Source of the DNA: an uncultured Paenibacillaceae bacterium
GTDB taxonomy: Bacteria > Bacillota > Bacilli > Paenibacillales > DA-C8
DNA length: 51,766 bases
Assembly (NCBI GenBank): GCA_937957685.1
Contig: CALGAO010000143.1
Coordinates: 1 to 51,766, forward strand
Direction: 5' to 3'
This document shows positions 37,101-45,890 of this stretch, piece after piece. A program made the translations under genes and the position numbers. Position 1 is the first letter of the stretch; every line of letters starts with the position of its first letter. Under the pieces are notes generated by a model. It did not search any database, had not been told where the DNA came from, and saw only the letters and a program-made list of their open reading frames with translations.

Positions 37101-38071
37101 CGCCGGAGCTGTACGCGCCGTTCCTCCCGGATGAACACATCGAGCCGTGTCATCCGGACATCTATGAGCTGCTGCGCACACGCGGCGCCAGCTTCCTCAC
37201 GCAGCTGGCGCGTGAGGCCGGCGAGGAGCCGTCCTCCGTGCTGGGCAAGCTGATCGACCTCGTCTGGCAGGGACTCGTGACGAACGACCAGTTCGCGCCG
37301 GTGCGCATGCACGGACAGAAACGGACGGCCGCCGCGAACGCCAGGGACAAGTTTCGCTCAGGGCTCGGCCGCTGGTATCTGGTGCGCGATCTGCACAGCG
37401 ATGCCGCCAGCGCCGATGCATGCATGGAGCGCAGCGTGCTCGCATGGACCAGGCATCTGCTGCGCATGTACGGGATCATCACCAGATCGCTCGTGCAATC
37501 GTATTCGCCGTTCGCCTGGGAGGTGCACCTCGCCGCGCTCGTTCGCATGGAAGAGCTGGGACTCGTGACGCGCGGGCTGTTCATCCGGGACATCCAGGCG
37601 CTGCAGTTCGCCGAGCGGGAGACGGCCGAGCGCCTCGGGGAGACCTTATTCACCGGCGTCCCGGCGAACGGCGAAGATGAGCTTGTCGCGCTCAGCGCGG
37701 TCGACCCGGCCAACCCCTACGGCCTGACCGTCGAATGGCCGAGCGGCGAGGTCAATGCCGCCACAGCCGGCTTCGCCCGCAAGCCGGGCAACTATATGCT
37801 GCTGCGAGGCGGCCGCTTCCTGCTCTGGGCGGCGAACAACGGCCGCAAGCTGACGCCGGTCGATGCGTCAGCCTCGGATCTTCAGAAGCAGGCGGAATAT
37901 ATCCGCTTCACCGCTCGCTGTCTCATCCGGGAGCAAGGGCAGCGCAAGGTGAAGATCGAGAGCTGGAACGGCCAGCCGATCGCCCGCACCGAACTGGCCG
38001 AGCATCTCGCCAGGCTTGGCGCGGAAAGGGACGGTCAGGCCTTCGTGCTCTGGCCGAGCAACGTATCCTGA
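34124..38071 (+). CDS. lhr: Lhr-type superfamily 2 DNA helicase, full length
   Basis: ATP-dependent 3'-5' DNA or RNA-DNA helicase of the Lhr family, linked to DNA repair in other bacteria. 1315 residues. Motif I is PTGSGKT (K49), motif II DEIHDLA (about 172), motif III SATIN and motif VI QRFGRAGHR. A winged-helix/beta-barrel Lhr core continues to about 850. The long C-terminal domain continues to 1315, so this is the long form and not Lhr-Core alone. ATG 34124 follows AAGG at good spacing. Gene content around it is sugar metabolism, so it looks like a chromosomal housekeeping insertion between two catabolic regions. A strong convergent stem-loop follows. Confidence 0.93.
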   Translation: MTAREHWHPVLASWFSDKYGEATDVQLRAWPLVAAGAHTLIAAPTGSGKTLAALMPLLNRLVLDKLAEPARRTDKGGVRILYVTPLKALNNDIREHLFDYTAEWKRRAVTAGMPWPGITVGVRTGDTTQNTRASMLRHPPDVLVTTPESLYILLTSPRAREMLRTVRHIVVDEIHDLAASERGVHFSLTLERLSVLCDGTPQRIGVSATINPAERIARYLGGQEEAADGQHAPRPVEIVESDMNRRLEVRVTVPAYGERLLNRREDVWTPLVEEILRHTREGATTLIFVGNRRQCERLSSRLNEMCGEGFCRSHHGSVSRERRLETEQLLREGKLRCLVATSSLELGIDIGDVDHVLQIDSPFTAASGIQRFGRAGHRVGGISRGTIIVRSRGLLPEVAVLAARIHRKQTEPIQIPRHLGAVLAQQIVAIVSQDEWLADDLYRLIRRSDNYADYPREQFDELLDMLCGACPSVRPLIDRDPATGVLRGFSSSAYRAVTGSGTIPSSTNFPVYHAETRVHLGELDEEYVFESRVGDVFQLGATNWRIRSIRSDRVEVIEAGSGLGEIPFWRAEGQGRSFELSLEIGELVERLVRLLDEAQPSQPEARQRAEELLMAEHHLSAEAAQSLISLIQAQRAASAMPSHRRIVVEWFTDDSGMTHVVIHSWFGRRFNRTWLLALQHHLEREYPHDLYTTAKDNGIELVFRVWDPLLLERIRAVNSRTIERTLLDAVPTSQMFAARFRQLAETSLLLTRGFQRTPSWLKRVRGDELLRAVMAEGTSFPLLKETYRECMEQLLDLHHVRQVLRDVEEGHIEYQVVRCDRPSPLATQFFFDFLNVAIYESDALTRDLKQRMAGISRQLAIEVFGSTNGMDSVEVPTDQSEARTEEGAAEGLREANWHARLDVSQYMKFLQLGHRLHPSYRLQGTDGVLEALSRLQGVYLPLSWWESFVLPSRVNGYRREDLDLLCASGDIIWLGRKEDGQAEGKIAFFRADAPELYAPFLPDEHIEPCHPDIYELLRTRGASFLTQLAREAGEEPSSVLGKLIDLVWQGLVTNDQFAPVRMHGQKRTAAANARDKFRSGLGRWYLVRDLHSDAASADACMERSVLAWTRHLLRMYGIITRSLVQSYSPFAWEVHLAALVRMEELGLVTRGLFIRDIQALQFAERETAERLGETLFTGVPANGEDELVALSAVDPANPYGLTVEWPSGEVNAATAGFARKPGNYMLLRGGRFLLWAANNGRKLTPVDASASDLQKQAEYIRFTARCLIREQGQRKVKIESWNGQPIARTELAEHLARLGAERDGQAFVLWPSNVS

Positions 38072-38076
38072 AAGGA

Positions 38077-38108
38077 AACGGGGCGTCTGTTATAAACAGC
38101 GCCCCGTT
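38077..38108. terminator. Stem-loop between convergent lhr and lipoprotein genes
   Basis: AACGGGGCG pairs with CGCCCCGTT, with an inner CTGT/ACAG stem. T-rich sequence (TTTCCTTT) follows only on the minus strand, so it best serves the lipoprotein operon. It may also stop lhr transcription. Confidence 0.7.
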
Positions 38109-38154
38109 ATGCTGGATGGATAACGAATCCTGCACGATCGCCGATCCGCCAGTC

Positions 38155-39372
38155 CTACATATAAAAATCCTCCGGAGGCACGCGCCAATGCGCCGCCAGC
38201 TGCTTCATCCATTCCTCCGCCCCCAGGATCAGCTCATCCGAATAGCCGATCAGGCAGAAGGCGTAGCGGTACTCGTCTCCTTCCAGCCGCACATCCGGCA
38301 CTTCCCGCAGCACGACGATCCAGTACTCATACTCGTAACCATTGTAGAAGTTGATCGCGTCGTCCCATTTGTCCCGTTCAACGATGAACAGCAAGGCCTC
38401 TCCGATACCGGGCAGCGTGATCTCTTCCATCTGCAGTTGATTCACATGATTGCCGATCAGATACCCGTAGTTCGTGTCAGCGCCATTTTCCCCATCCCAT
38501 GCGGCCAGAAGGTCCAGGCTGATATCCAGCCCCTCCCACACGCCGATCGAACCCGGACGAGCGTCCGCCCCCGCGGACTTCAGCACGCCCGGCTCCAGCT
38601 CGTGGTACCGCTGGTCTCCGATGATGCGCACCAGCTTCGCGATATCATCGACATAGCGCAGGCCAAATTCGATCACCTCGTCTCCCAGATCCAGATAGGA
38701 GACATTGTCCCGCTGCACCAGGTCGACGTTGTTCCAGTTCGAATCCGGCACATACTGCACCTTGTAGTTCTCAAGCACAACGGTGGCTCGTCCCACACGA
38801 ATATTGGCCGGCTCCACACCATACTGCTGCATGCCCCTGAAATGCAGGTTCGTGATCCTCGGCACCATCTCATCCTCTATATAGTGCCTGACGCGCTGGC
38901 CTTCCACATGGGGCAGCAGTTCCCGTTCCGAAGCATCCGGCCTGAAGATCCATGTGTCGTTCACCTGCGTATACGTGCCGGTCACCTGCAGCTGACCGTC
39001 CAGTTCCACAATGACATACTCGTAAGGCTTCTCGCCTGTTCGGATATCCTTCACCTCGAGACCGGCGATCCGATCGCCTGCGCTCACCAGCTGCGGATTA
39101 AAGGCGGCGGGATGGTCTGTCGGCTCGCGCTCCGTCTCTTCCGCTTGCTCGGCCGCCTCTTCCTGTCCCGATCCTTCTCCCTTATCCGCTTCCTGACCGC
39201 CTGAGCCCACAGGCTGATCGCCTTCCGGCCCAGGCAACGGAGACCAGGCGGACGAGCCGGCATCATCGCCTGCTTCATCCGCCGGATCAGCCTTGCCGCA
39301 GCCGACGAGCCACACCACCAGGATCAGCGTCAGAACCATGATCATGCTTAATTTTCTGACCCCATGTGACAT
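38155..39372 (-). CDS. Lipoprotein of unknown function
   Basis: A 405-residue predicted lipoprotein with lipobox WLVGC (C25). An acidic low-complexity linker (about 30-85, Asp/Glu/Gly/Gln-rich) is followed by a folded region at about 90-405. I do not recognise the family. The folded part is rich in beta-strands and aromatic residues (YEYWIVVLREVP, YRYAFCLIGYSDE). It starts 26 bases after the GH42 gene and probably shares its message, which suggests a surface role in sensing or binding the GH42 substrate; this is context only. Confidence 0.8.
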   Translation of the reverse strand: MSHGVRKLSMIMVLTLILVVWLVGCGKADPADEAGDDAGSSAWSPLPGPEGDQPVGSGGQEADKGEGSGQEEAAEQAEETEREPTDHPAAFNPQLVSAGDRIAGLEVKDIRTGEKPYEYVIVELDGQLQVTGTYTQVNDTWIFRPDASERELLPHVEGQRVRHYIEDEMVPRITNLHFRGMQQYGVEPANIRVGRATVVLENYKVQYVPDSNWNNVDLVQRDNVSYLDLGDEVIEFGLRYVDDIAKLVRIIGDQRYHELEPGVLKSAGADARPGSIGVWEGLDISLDLLAAWDGENGADTNYGYLIGNHVNQLQMEEITLPGIGEALLFIVERDKWDDAINFYNGYEYEYWIVVLREVPDVRLEGDEYRYAFCLIGYSDELILGAEEWMKQLAAHWRVPPEDFYM

Positions 39373-39398
39373 ATACGACCCTTCTTTCCGTGTCTGAC

Positions 39399-41477
39399 TT
39401 ATGCCTCTCTATAACGGCTCGGACGCGACAGGATGCGCACGCCATTTAGCTCCAGCGCGATCTCGCCGCCCACGCGTTCGCCCGTCTCATAATCGAGATA
39501 ATCACCAGCATCAAGCGCCACCTTCTGAGGAGCGCCGCTGAAATTCAGCACAAATACGTAATCGCGCTCTCCGTCCGTCCTGACCTGCGCCGTTACGCCA
39601 TCCGGCAGCTCCGTATCTATCACGCGGGCCACACCCGCTTCACTTGCCACCCGGCGATAGAACGCATCGAGGAAGTCCTGTTGCAGCCGCGTCGCCATGT
39701 AATACGCCCTGCCCTGGCCAAGCCGGTTCACGGTCAGCGCCGGTCTGCCCGCATAGAAATCGTCCCGGTAAACGCCCAGCACCTCAGCCGTTTCCGCATG
39801 GGCCAGCTCACAGATCTCACGCGCCTCATATTCCCCGGTCAGGCCGAGCGGGTTCCCGTCCGACAGCACCAGAGCATTGCGGTCATGCGGATACAGCCCC
39901 TCGATCTCCTCCGCCCAGATGCCCAGCGTGCGGCGCAGCGGTCCCGGGAAGCCGCCGAGGTGGCACAGATCGTTCTCATCCACGACGCCGGACCAATACG
40001 TGCCAACCAGCGTGCCGCCTTCCTCCACGAAGCGATCCAGCTTCCGCCCGGATTCCTCGCTGCACAGGTACAGCATCGGCGCGGCGATCAGCTTGTAGCG
40101 GGAGAGATCATCGCCAGGGCCGATCACATCAACGGGCACGCCAAGCTGCCACAGAGCGGCATAGTGCTCGATGACCGTCCGCTCATAATGGATGCCCATG
40201 TTGCGCGGCCCCTGCGCATCCCTGACCGCCCAACGGTTGTCCCAGTCGAACAGCACCGCCGCCTCCGCCGGCGTCGAGGTGCCGAGGATGTCCGTCATGC
40301 GCGCGAGCAGCTTGCCCAGCTCGGCCACATCCCGGAACACGCGCGTATGCTCATGCCCCACATGGTCGACGACGGCGCCGTGGAACTTCTCGCTCGAGCC
40401 GCGGCTCTTGCGCCATTGGAAATACTGCACCGTGTCCGAACCGTGCGCCACCGCCTGAAGCGAGGACAGCTTGTGCATGCCCGGACGCTTCAGCTTGCTC
40501 ACCGGCTGCCAGTTCGTCAGGCTCGGCGTGCTCTCCATCAGCATGAACGGCTTGCCCTTGATCGTGCGGAACAGGTCATGGTTAAAGGCGAACTTCACCG
40601 CCTGCTCCTTGTCCGATGCCGCCTCGTGCCAGGTCGGATAGGCATCCCATGAGATGACGTCGAGCACATCCGCGAACTTCCGGTAGTCGAGCCCGTCGAA
40701 TGGCACGATCTCCATCATGTTCGTCGTCACCGGCAAGTCCGGGTTGACGGCTTTCAGCGGCGCGATCTCATGTCTGCAGAAATCGATCGTGCGATCGGTG
40801 ACGTAGCGCTTCCAATCCAGGTTATGGCCGTGAACGGCCGATTCCCCGTGCGGCGCCGGCGATTCGATCTGGCTCCAGTCCGTGTATGTATGCGCCCAGA
40901 ACGCCGTCCACCACGCATGATTCAATGCGTCCAGCGTAACGTATTTCCGCTTCAGCCACTCGCGGAAGCCTTCCTGACAGTAGTCGCAGTGGCAGTCGCC
41001 TCCGTATTCATTGGAGATATGCCAGCCGACAACCGCCGGATGGAAGGCATAGCGCTCCGCCAGCTTCGTGTTCATGATCCTGACTTTCTCCCTGTAGACG
41101 GGGGAACTGTAGCAATGGTTGTGCCGATGTCCGTGCAGGTTGCGCACGCGGTTCGCCTGGACGCGCAGCACCTCCGGATACTTCTGCGACATCCAGGCGG
41201 GTCTCGCTCCGCTCGGCGTCGCCAGCCATACGTAGATGCCGTTCTCCACCAGTCGATCGAGCACCTGGTCGAGCCATTCGAAGTTGAACTTGCCTTCCTC
41301 CGGCTCCAGCGCCGCCCAGGCGAAGATGCCGACGGACATCACATTGCAGCCGGCCAGCTTCATCAGCCGGATATCTTCCTCTAGCACGTTCGGGTCGTGC
41401 AGCCATTGATCGGGGTTGTAGTCTGCCCCATGCATGAATACAGGCAGTTTGCTGCTGATGGGTGGATGTCTAAGCAA
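39399..41477 (-). CDS. GH42 beta-galactosidase
   Basis: A 692-residue cytoplasmic family 42 beta-galactosidase, also active in this family on arabinosides. Acid/base is E157 (WHISNEYGG) and the nucleophile E315 (LMESTPS). A zinc site is expected from C122, C162, C164 and C167 (HCYSS, DCHCDYC). Barrel about 1-390, trimerisation-type domain about 390-610, small beta domain at the end. It starts with TTG 41477, ten bases after AAGGAGG. It is followed by the unknown lipoprotein gene. It is a distant paralogue of the 49008-51062 enzyme. Confidence 0.93.
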   Translation of the reverse strand: MLRHPPISSKLPVFMHGADYNPDQWLHDPNVLEEDIRLMKLAGCNVMSVGIFAWAALEPEEGKFNFEWLDQVLDRLVENGIYVWLATPSGARPAWMSQKYPEVLRVQANRVRNLHGHRHNHCYSSPVYREKVRIMNTKLAERYAFHPAVVGWHISNEYGGDCHCDYCQEGFREWLKRKYVTLDALNHAWWTAFWAHTYTDWSQIESPAPHGESAVHGHNLDWKRYVTDRTIDFCRHEIAPLKAVNPDLPVTTNMMEIVPFDGLDYRKFADVLDVISWDAYPTWHEAASDKEQAVKFAFNHDLFRTIKGKPFMLMESTPSLTNWQPVSKLKRPGMHKLSSLQAVAHGSDTVQYFQWRKSRGSSEKFHGAVVDHVGHEHTRVFRDVAELGKLLARMTDILGTSTPAEAAVLFDWDNRWAVRDAQGPRNMGIHYERTVIEHYAALWQLGVPVDVIGPGDDLSRYKLIAAPMLYLCSEESGRKLDRFVEEGGTLVGTYWSGVVDENDLCHLGGFPGPLRRTLGIWAEEIEGLYPHDRNALVLSDGNPLGLTGEYEAREICELAHAETAEVLGVYRDDFYAGRPALTVNRLGQGRAYYMATRLQQDFLDAFYRRVASEAGVARVIDTELPDGVTAQVRTDGERDYVFVLNFSGAPQKVALDAGDYLDYETGERVGGEIALELNGVRILSRPSRYREA

Positions 41478-41909
41478 TGAACAACGTCCTCCTTAATAAA
41501 AATAATAAATAAAGTGTTACTACGAACATATCAGAAACCGCGTCGAATGCCAATCCTCTGACCGGATTATCTGTGCCGCAGTTCGGATATGGAGGCGGGA
41601 ATCCCTGCGTATCCGAATAAACAGACGCATCTTACGCCAATGTTGAGTGCAGGAAAACTGTTCAGAAGAGTGCAGATCAATCAGAAACTTGCTGCACGTC
41701 TTATCGAGTCGCGTGAAACCTTTGGCCAATCTCATCAGTTATTCTCAGCGGCATGTCTGATCCTGACGAATACTTTTGCGCGCAAGCATCGGAGCGGCTC
41801 CTGAAACGGCCATCAACGCTGTGGCGTCCGATGTCCAGCCGCAACCGTCTGCGCCGAGCCGCTATGGATATCAGTCGCTTGTTGCTTCCACAACGAAGAT
41901 ACTCACAGC
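41478..41909. other. Intergenic region without recognisable genes
   Basis: About 430 bases between the GH42 start and the terminator of the oxidoreductase gene. It is AT-rich near 41490-41520 (probable GH42 promoter). The rest has short frames with no family features. I see no repeats or RNA gene. Confidence 0.5.
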
Positions 41910-41943
41910 CAAAAAAAAACGGAAAACCGCCTCGGGCTTTCCG
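41910..41943 (-). terminator. Terminator of the Gfo/Idh/MocA gene
   Basis: Minus strand ACGGAAA pairs with TTTTCCGT around GC-rich bases and is followed by nine T residues. It lies about 110 bases past the stop. Confidence 0.8.
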
Positions 41944-42051
41944 TCATCACGGACTCTCCTGCAACCCAATATGGCGCTTCCTCCTCCTGGACGGCATCCA
42001 TCTCCCGCAGTACCGGGAATACCGTTCGAAGGGGATGGGGGCGCCCCGCCG

Positions 42052-43209
42052 TTATTGCTCACCGTAACTGCTTCCCAGGGTAATCCCCACATCCGCCAGG
42101 TGCTCCACGCTCTTCGTCTTCGGATAGAAATAAGGCACGCTCTGCAGCACACCTTCGCGCGTATAGAAAGGATCATCCGGCTGGAGCGGAAGCTTCACCG
42201 CCATGCCGGTGCTGGCCGACTTGTAGATGCTCATGATCAGCTCCAGCGTGCTGCGGCCGCTCTCCCCGTCGATCATTAGCGACGTCCCGTGCTCGATGGC
42301 GTTCAGCACATTCTCGATCTGGCCCGTATGGCCTTCATATGGGAGCTTCGGCAGCCCGTCGTCATAACGCTGGATCTCCTCCTCCAGCGCCTGGTTCCGT
42401 TCCGGGAAGCCATTCGGCATGGATGTGGAGGCCGCCACCCGCCAGGGAGCCGAGATCCGGGCGCGCTCGCCCTGGAACACATATTGCTGCTCCTCCCCGT
42501 GATGAACGACCGAGCTGGTCAACTGTCCCAAGGCCCCGCTCGGATATTTCAAGATGGCGATGGACAGGTCCTCGACCTCCGCGTTGTCATGGGCGACATT
42601 GGTCATGGAAGCCAGCACCTCACTCGGACGGCCGAGCATCCAGAGCAGACCGTCGATGTGATGCACCGCATGGTTGAGTGTCGGTCCACCGCCCTCCTTC
42701 TCCCAGGTGCCGCGCCACCACAGATCATAATAGCAATGCCCCCGCCACCACAGGGAATCCGCCTGGGCGTGCAGAATCCTGCCCGCCAGACCGCTGTCCA
42801 GCACCTGCTTCAGCTTCATGATCGGATTGCGGAAGCGATTCTGGGCGATGACCGACAGCAGCTTGCCGCTGCGCTTCGCCGCCTCGATCATCTCATCGCA
42901 TTCCTTCAGCGACGACGCCATCGGCTTCTCGACGATGACATGGCTCCCGGCCTTCAGGAAATCGATGGTCGCCGGAGCATGCACATAGGGAGGCAAGCAT
43001 AACGACACGAGATCGATCCCGTCCTGGAACAGCTCCCGATAGTCGCTCACCACCCTCGCGTCCAGTCCGTACTGCGCCCGTTTCGCCTCCGCCTTGTCCG
43101 GATTCAGGTCGCAGAGCGCGACGATCTTGCAACGCTGCGGGAATTGCAGATAAGCCTCGATATGGGCGCCTGAGATCGCCCCGGTTCCGATGATCGCCAC
43201 CTTGATCAT
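42052..43209 (-). CDS. Gfo/Idh/MocA-family sugar oxidoreductase
   Basis: NAD(P)-dependent sugar or inositol-type dehydrogenase, 385 residues, cytoplasmic. The N-terminal Rossmann fold has GTGAISG (8-14) and the EKP motif (E94-K95-P96) with K95 as the catalytic lysine. The second domain contains the HHIDGLLWMLG segment with the usual active-site histidine. The C-terminal half is the alpha/beta substrate domain. Substrate cannot be told from sequence. The divergent AraC gene at 43384 is the likely regulator. It ends in its own terminator, so it is probably monocistronic. Confidence 0.92.
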   Translation of the reverse strand: MIKVAIIGTGAISGAHIEAYLQFPQRCKIVALCDLNPDKAEAKRAQYGLDARVVSDYRELFQDGIDLVSLCLPPYVHAPATIDFLKAGSHVIVEKPMASSLKECDEMIEAAKRSGKLLSVIAQNRFRNPIMKLKQVLDSGLAGRILHAQADSLWWRGHCYYDLWWRGTWEKEGGGPTLNHAVHHIDGLLWMLGRPSEVLASMTNVAHDNAEVEDLSIAILKYPSGALGQLTSSVVHHGEEQQYVFQGERARISAPWRVAASTSMPNGFPERNQALEEEIQRYDDGLPKLPYEGHTGQIENVLNAIEHGTSLMIDGESGRSTLELIMSIYKSASTGMAVKLPLQPDDPFYTREGVLQSVPYFYPKTKSVEHLADVGITLGSSYGEQ

Positions 43210-43383
43210 TCCGTGAGTTCCCCCATTCCTGATATGAGCTCATGGCATCTGATACCAGCATTGTAGAGTCAGATGGGGACAGATAGTCATTCATGTTTGT
43301 GGAAAAATAACGCTGTATTGCGAATTGATAGGATACAATTTATTCCAGAAGCATATGCGCTCAAGATGCAGGAGGCGAGCGAG

Positions 43384-44259
43384 ATGATCTTTTATGCCCA
43401 TAACTTTATGGCCAACCCGCTGGATATCGCCTACAGACGAAGAAGTGAAGATGACCAGCACAGGGAAACCTTTCACTACCACCCCGGCCTGGAGGTGCTG
43501 TATATTCACGATGGCAAGGGCACGATGATCGTAAACAACAACAGCTATCCGATCAAGCCTGGCATGCTGTGCATCTTCCAGCCGTGTCAGCTCCATCATC
43601 TCACCCTGGAGTATGACAACGGCCAGGTCTTCGAGCGCTCGCTCGCCGTCTTCGAACCGACCATGTTCGAGGATGATTTCAGGCAGTGGCCTTCGCTGCA
43701 CGATTTCTATAAGTTCATCCATCGCGGGGAGCTTCCCGTGCCATGCCTGTACGAGGTGCATGATCCACACCTGAGCAGCGTCTTCCAGAATATGCACGAG
43801 CGATACCGGGCGCTGTCTGACCTGGATGACAAGCAAGAAGAGATCTCGCTGTTCCTCGTCACTCTCTTCCGCGCCATGAAACAGATCTGGGACAGACAGA
43901 AGGGACGAATCCCGGCGTACCGCCCCCGCCATGAGCATCATCGCGTGGAGCGCATCCTGACGTGGATCGAGGACCACTACGCCGAGCCGTTCCGGCTGGA
44001 CGAGATGGCCAGAGCCCTGCACCTGTCTCCCTGGCATCTGTCCCACCTGTTCAAACAAGCCACGGGCATCAGCATCACCGAATACATCACCACACGCAGG
44101 ATTCATCTGGCGGTCCAGCTGCTGACAACGACCAGCAAGCCCATCTCGGTCATCGCGCACGAGGTCGGGCTGACGAACATCTCATACTTCTGCAAACTTT
44201 TCAAATCGAGGATGGGGATTACCCCGCTGCAATATCGCAAGAAGTGGGGCACAAGCTGA
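43384..44259 (+). CDS. AraC-family regulator with cupin sensor domain
   Basis: A 291-residue regulator from ATG 43384, eight bases after a perfect AGGAGG; upstream in-frame ATGs lack such a site. The N-terminal cupin domain (FHYHPGLEVLYIHDGKG, IKPGMLCIFQPCQLHHL) binds a sugar or effector. The C-terminal ~100 residues are the two-part helix-turn-helix (FRLDEMARALHLSPWHLSHLFK, ISVIAHEVGLTNISYFCKLF). It is divergent from the oxidoreductase gene and convergent with the GH4 gene. Confidence 0.92.
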   Translation: MIFYAHNFMANPLDIAYRRRSEDDQHRETFHYHPGLEVLYIHDGKGTMIVNNNSYPIKPGMLCIFQPCQLHHLTLEYDNGQVFERSLAVFEPTMFEDDFRQWPSLHDFYKFIHRGELPVPCLYEVHDPHLSSVFQNMHERYRALSDLDDKQEEISLFLVTLFRAMKQIWDRQKGRIPAYRPRHEHHRVERILTWIEDHYAEPFRLDEMARALHLSPWHLSHLFKQATGISITEYITTRRIHLAVQLLTTTSKPISVIAHEVGLTNISYFCKLFKSRMGITPLQYRKKWGTS

Positions 44260-44311
44260 CCACGAACCTCACCTGAACCCCGGTTGATCAATCCACAAAT
44301 TTCCATTATAT

Positions 44312-44336
44312 AAAAAAGACCCGGCGAAACGCCGGG
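44312..44336. terminator. Bidirectional terminator between AraC and GH4 genes
   Basis: CCCGGCG-AAA-CGCCGGG, a perfect 7-bp stem. The minus strand has TCTTTTTT directly after it, so it mainly ends the GH4 message. Confidence 0.85.
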
Positions 44337-44352
44337 ATCTTGCACGAACCGC

Positions 44353-45741
44353 TCAATACCAATACTTCGGGATGACATCCTTCTCCAGCTTCAGCAGCTC
44401 CCGGATGATGTTGTCCGCATCCGCGATCGAGTTCACCAGCGGATCGGTGAGCATCGCACGCCGCAGCTTCGCGAAGCTGCGCTCCACCACCGCTTCGGCG
44501 GTCAGCTCATGCGTATCCAGCACGAGCTCCTGCATGCCGCGGATGCCCCTTGGCATCTCGCCGACGTGGAGCGGCTTCACGCCATCCATGCTGACCTCGC
44601 ACAACAGCTCGAGGAAGGCGTCATCGTTCATGTTCGTCACCGCGCCGTTGTTGCGCGTGTTGATGAAGAACCTCTTGCCGAGATTGCCGACCATATTCTC
44701 GATGATGTCCGTCGCGTGGTCCGGTCCGAAGAGGTGCATGAACTCGGAGATCGGGATCTTGCCGCTGATGATGCCATCCACCTGCTGCCACATCCCCTCA
44801 TGCCACTTGTAGCGTGCATCCGTCTCCCAGATGGACAGCGGCGGGATCCTGTCCGGCGTCTTGCCGAGCCCTTGCCAGTATCGCACATATTCCTTCGTAT
44901 GAGCCGTGCAGGTCGGGATATAGCCGAAGATGGTATACAGCTCGTACGTGATCGCGTCGTTGTACAGCTCTTTCGCCCCGACGAAGCCGCCGCTTGCTTC
45001 CGTTTCGGCCGAGATCCTGATCGACTCCGCGATGGCCGGCATCAGGTCCTCGCCTTCGTACTCCGCCTTCAGCAGCCAGGTGAAGTGATTCACCCCGGCG
45101 ATGCGGAGGTCGAACTTTCGGTCGATCTCCTCGCTGTATTCGCTCCTGTCCCGGATGATGCCGCCGCGGATCGCATAGTCCATCTTCTTGTGCGGCATGT
45201 GATGGCTGTCGCACAGCGCGAACGATTTCAGCTTCGGCGCATAGCGGCTCAGCGCGATCCCGTGGACGGCGGACGGATTGATGTAATTGATGACCCAGGC
45301 GTCCGGACACAGCTCCTCGATGTCCTTCGCGCATTCCATGATGACCGGCAGCTCGCGCATCGCGCGGAAGATGCCGCCCGGACCGATCGTATCGCCGGAG
45401 CACATGCGGATGCCGTACTTCAGCGAGATCTGACAATCGATGCCGCGATACTTCACCGTATCGACGGCGAAGCTCAGCACGACGAAATCCGCGCCCCGCA
45501 GCACCTCCCGCCGATCCGTCGAGCCTTCCACCTTCAATGGCACGCCCTGCTCCCGCGCCGCCATCCTTGCCAGCGTAACCATCTTCTCCAGCTTGCTCTC
45601 GTCGAGATCGACGAAGGCCAGCGTCCCCTTGTTCAGATATGGCGAGCTCACCATCTGCCAGATGGCCTGGCGGCCGAAGAACAGGCTGCCTGCGCCGATG
45701 ACGACAACTTTCGGATGCTGCACTTGCATGTCTGCCAACAT
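44353..45741 (-). CDS. GH4 NAD- and Mn-dependent glycosidase
   Basis: Family 4 glycosidase, 462 residues, which uses NAD and a divalent metal in a redox-elimination mechanism. The N-terminal NAD-binding motif is VVVIGAGSLFFG (12-23). INYINPSA (about 151-158) is present. The metal site is likely C177 with H219 (GVNHF). The four residues C177-D178-S179-H180 differ from the CHEV, CHSV, CDMP and CNVP sets I associate with the known substrate classes. Likely alpha-glucosidase, alpha-galactosidase or galacturonidase/glucuronidase; I cannot choose. It starts at ATG 45741 after GGGAGGG. The divergent AraC gene probably controls it. Confidence 0.9.
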   Translation of the reverse strand: MLADMQVQHPKVVVIGAGSLFFGRQAIWQMVSSPYLNKGTLAFVDLDESKLEKMVTLARMAAREQGVPLKVEGSTDRREVLRGADFVVLSFAVDTVKYRGIDCQISLKYGIRMCSGDTIGPGGIFRAMRELPVIMECAKDIEELCPDAWVINYINPSAVHGIALSRYAPKLKSFALCDSHHMPHKKMDYAIRGGIIRDRSEYSEEIDRKFDLRIAGVNHFTWLLKAEYEGEDLMPAIAESIRISAETEASGGFVGAKELYNDAITYELYTIFGYIPTCTAHTKEYVRYWQGLGKTPDRIPPLSIWETDARYKWHEGMWQQVDGIISGKIPISEFMHLFGPDHATDIIENMVGNLGKRFFINTRNNGAVTNMNDDAFLELLCEVSMDGVKPLHVGEMPRGIRGMQELVLDTHELTAEAVVERSFAKLRRAMLTDPLVNSIADADNIIRELLKLEKDVIPKYWY

Positions 45742-45795
45742 GTATCCCTCCCATCAGATTCTGCCTACATTATCGGGCATTCGGACAAGAGGAGG

Positions 45796-45824
45796 AATAT
45801 TCGCCGGTAATCGATACATGTCAA
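45796..45824 (-). promoter_or_regulatory. Candidate promoter of the GH4 gene
   Basis: Minus strand TTGACA (45824-45819), 17-base spacer, AATATT (45801-45796), about 55 bases upstream of ATG 45741. The -35 is perfect and the -10 weak. Confidence 0.5.
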
Positions 45825-45861
45825 AAAGTACGATGTTAGCCGATTCGCTTATTCCGCATGG

Positions 45862-45867
45862 TATAAT
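45862..45867 (+). promoter_or_regulatory. Perfect -10 box of the AraC gene at 45891
   Basis: TATAAT at 45862-45867, 23 bases before ATG 45891. No good -35 lies at the proper distance, so activation by a regulator is likely. Confidence 0.5.
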
Positions 45868-45890
45868 GCGTTTTAGAAAGGGGCCTGGGG

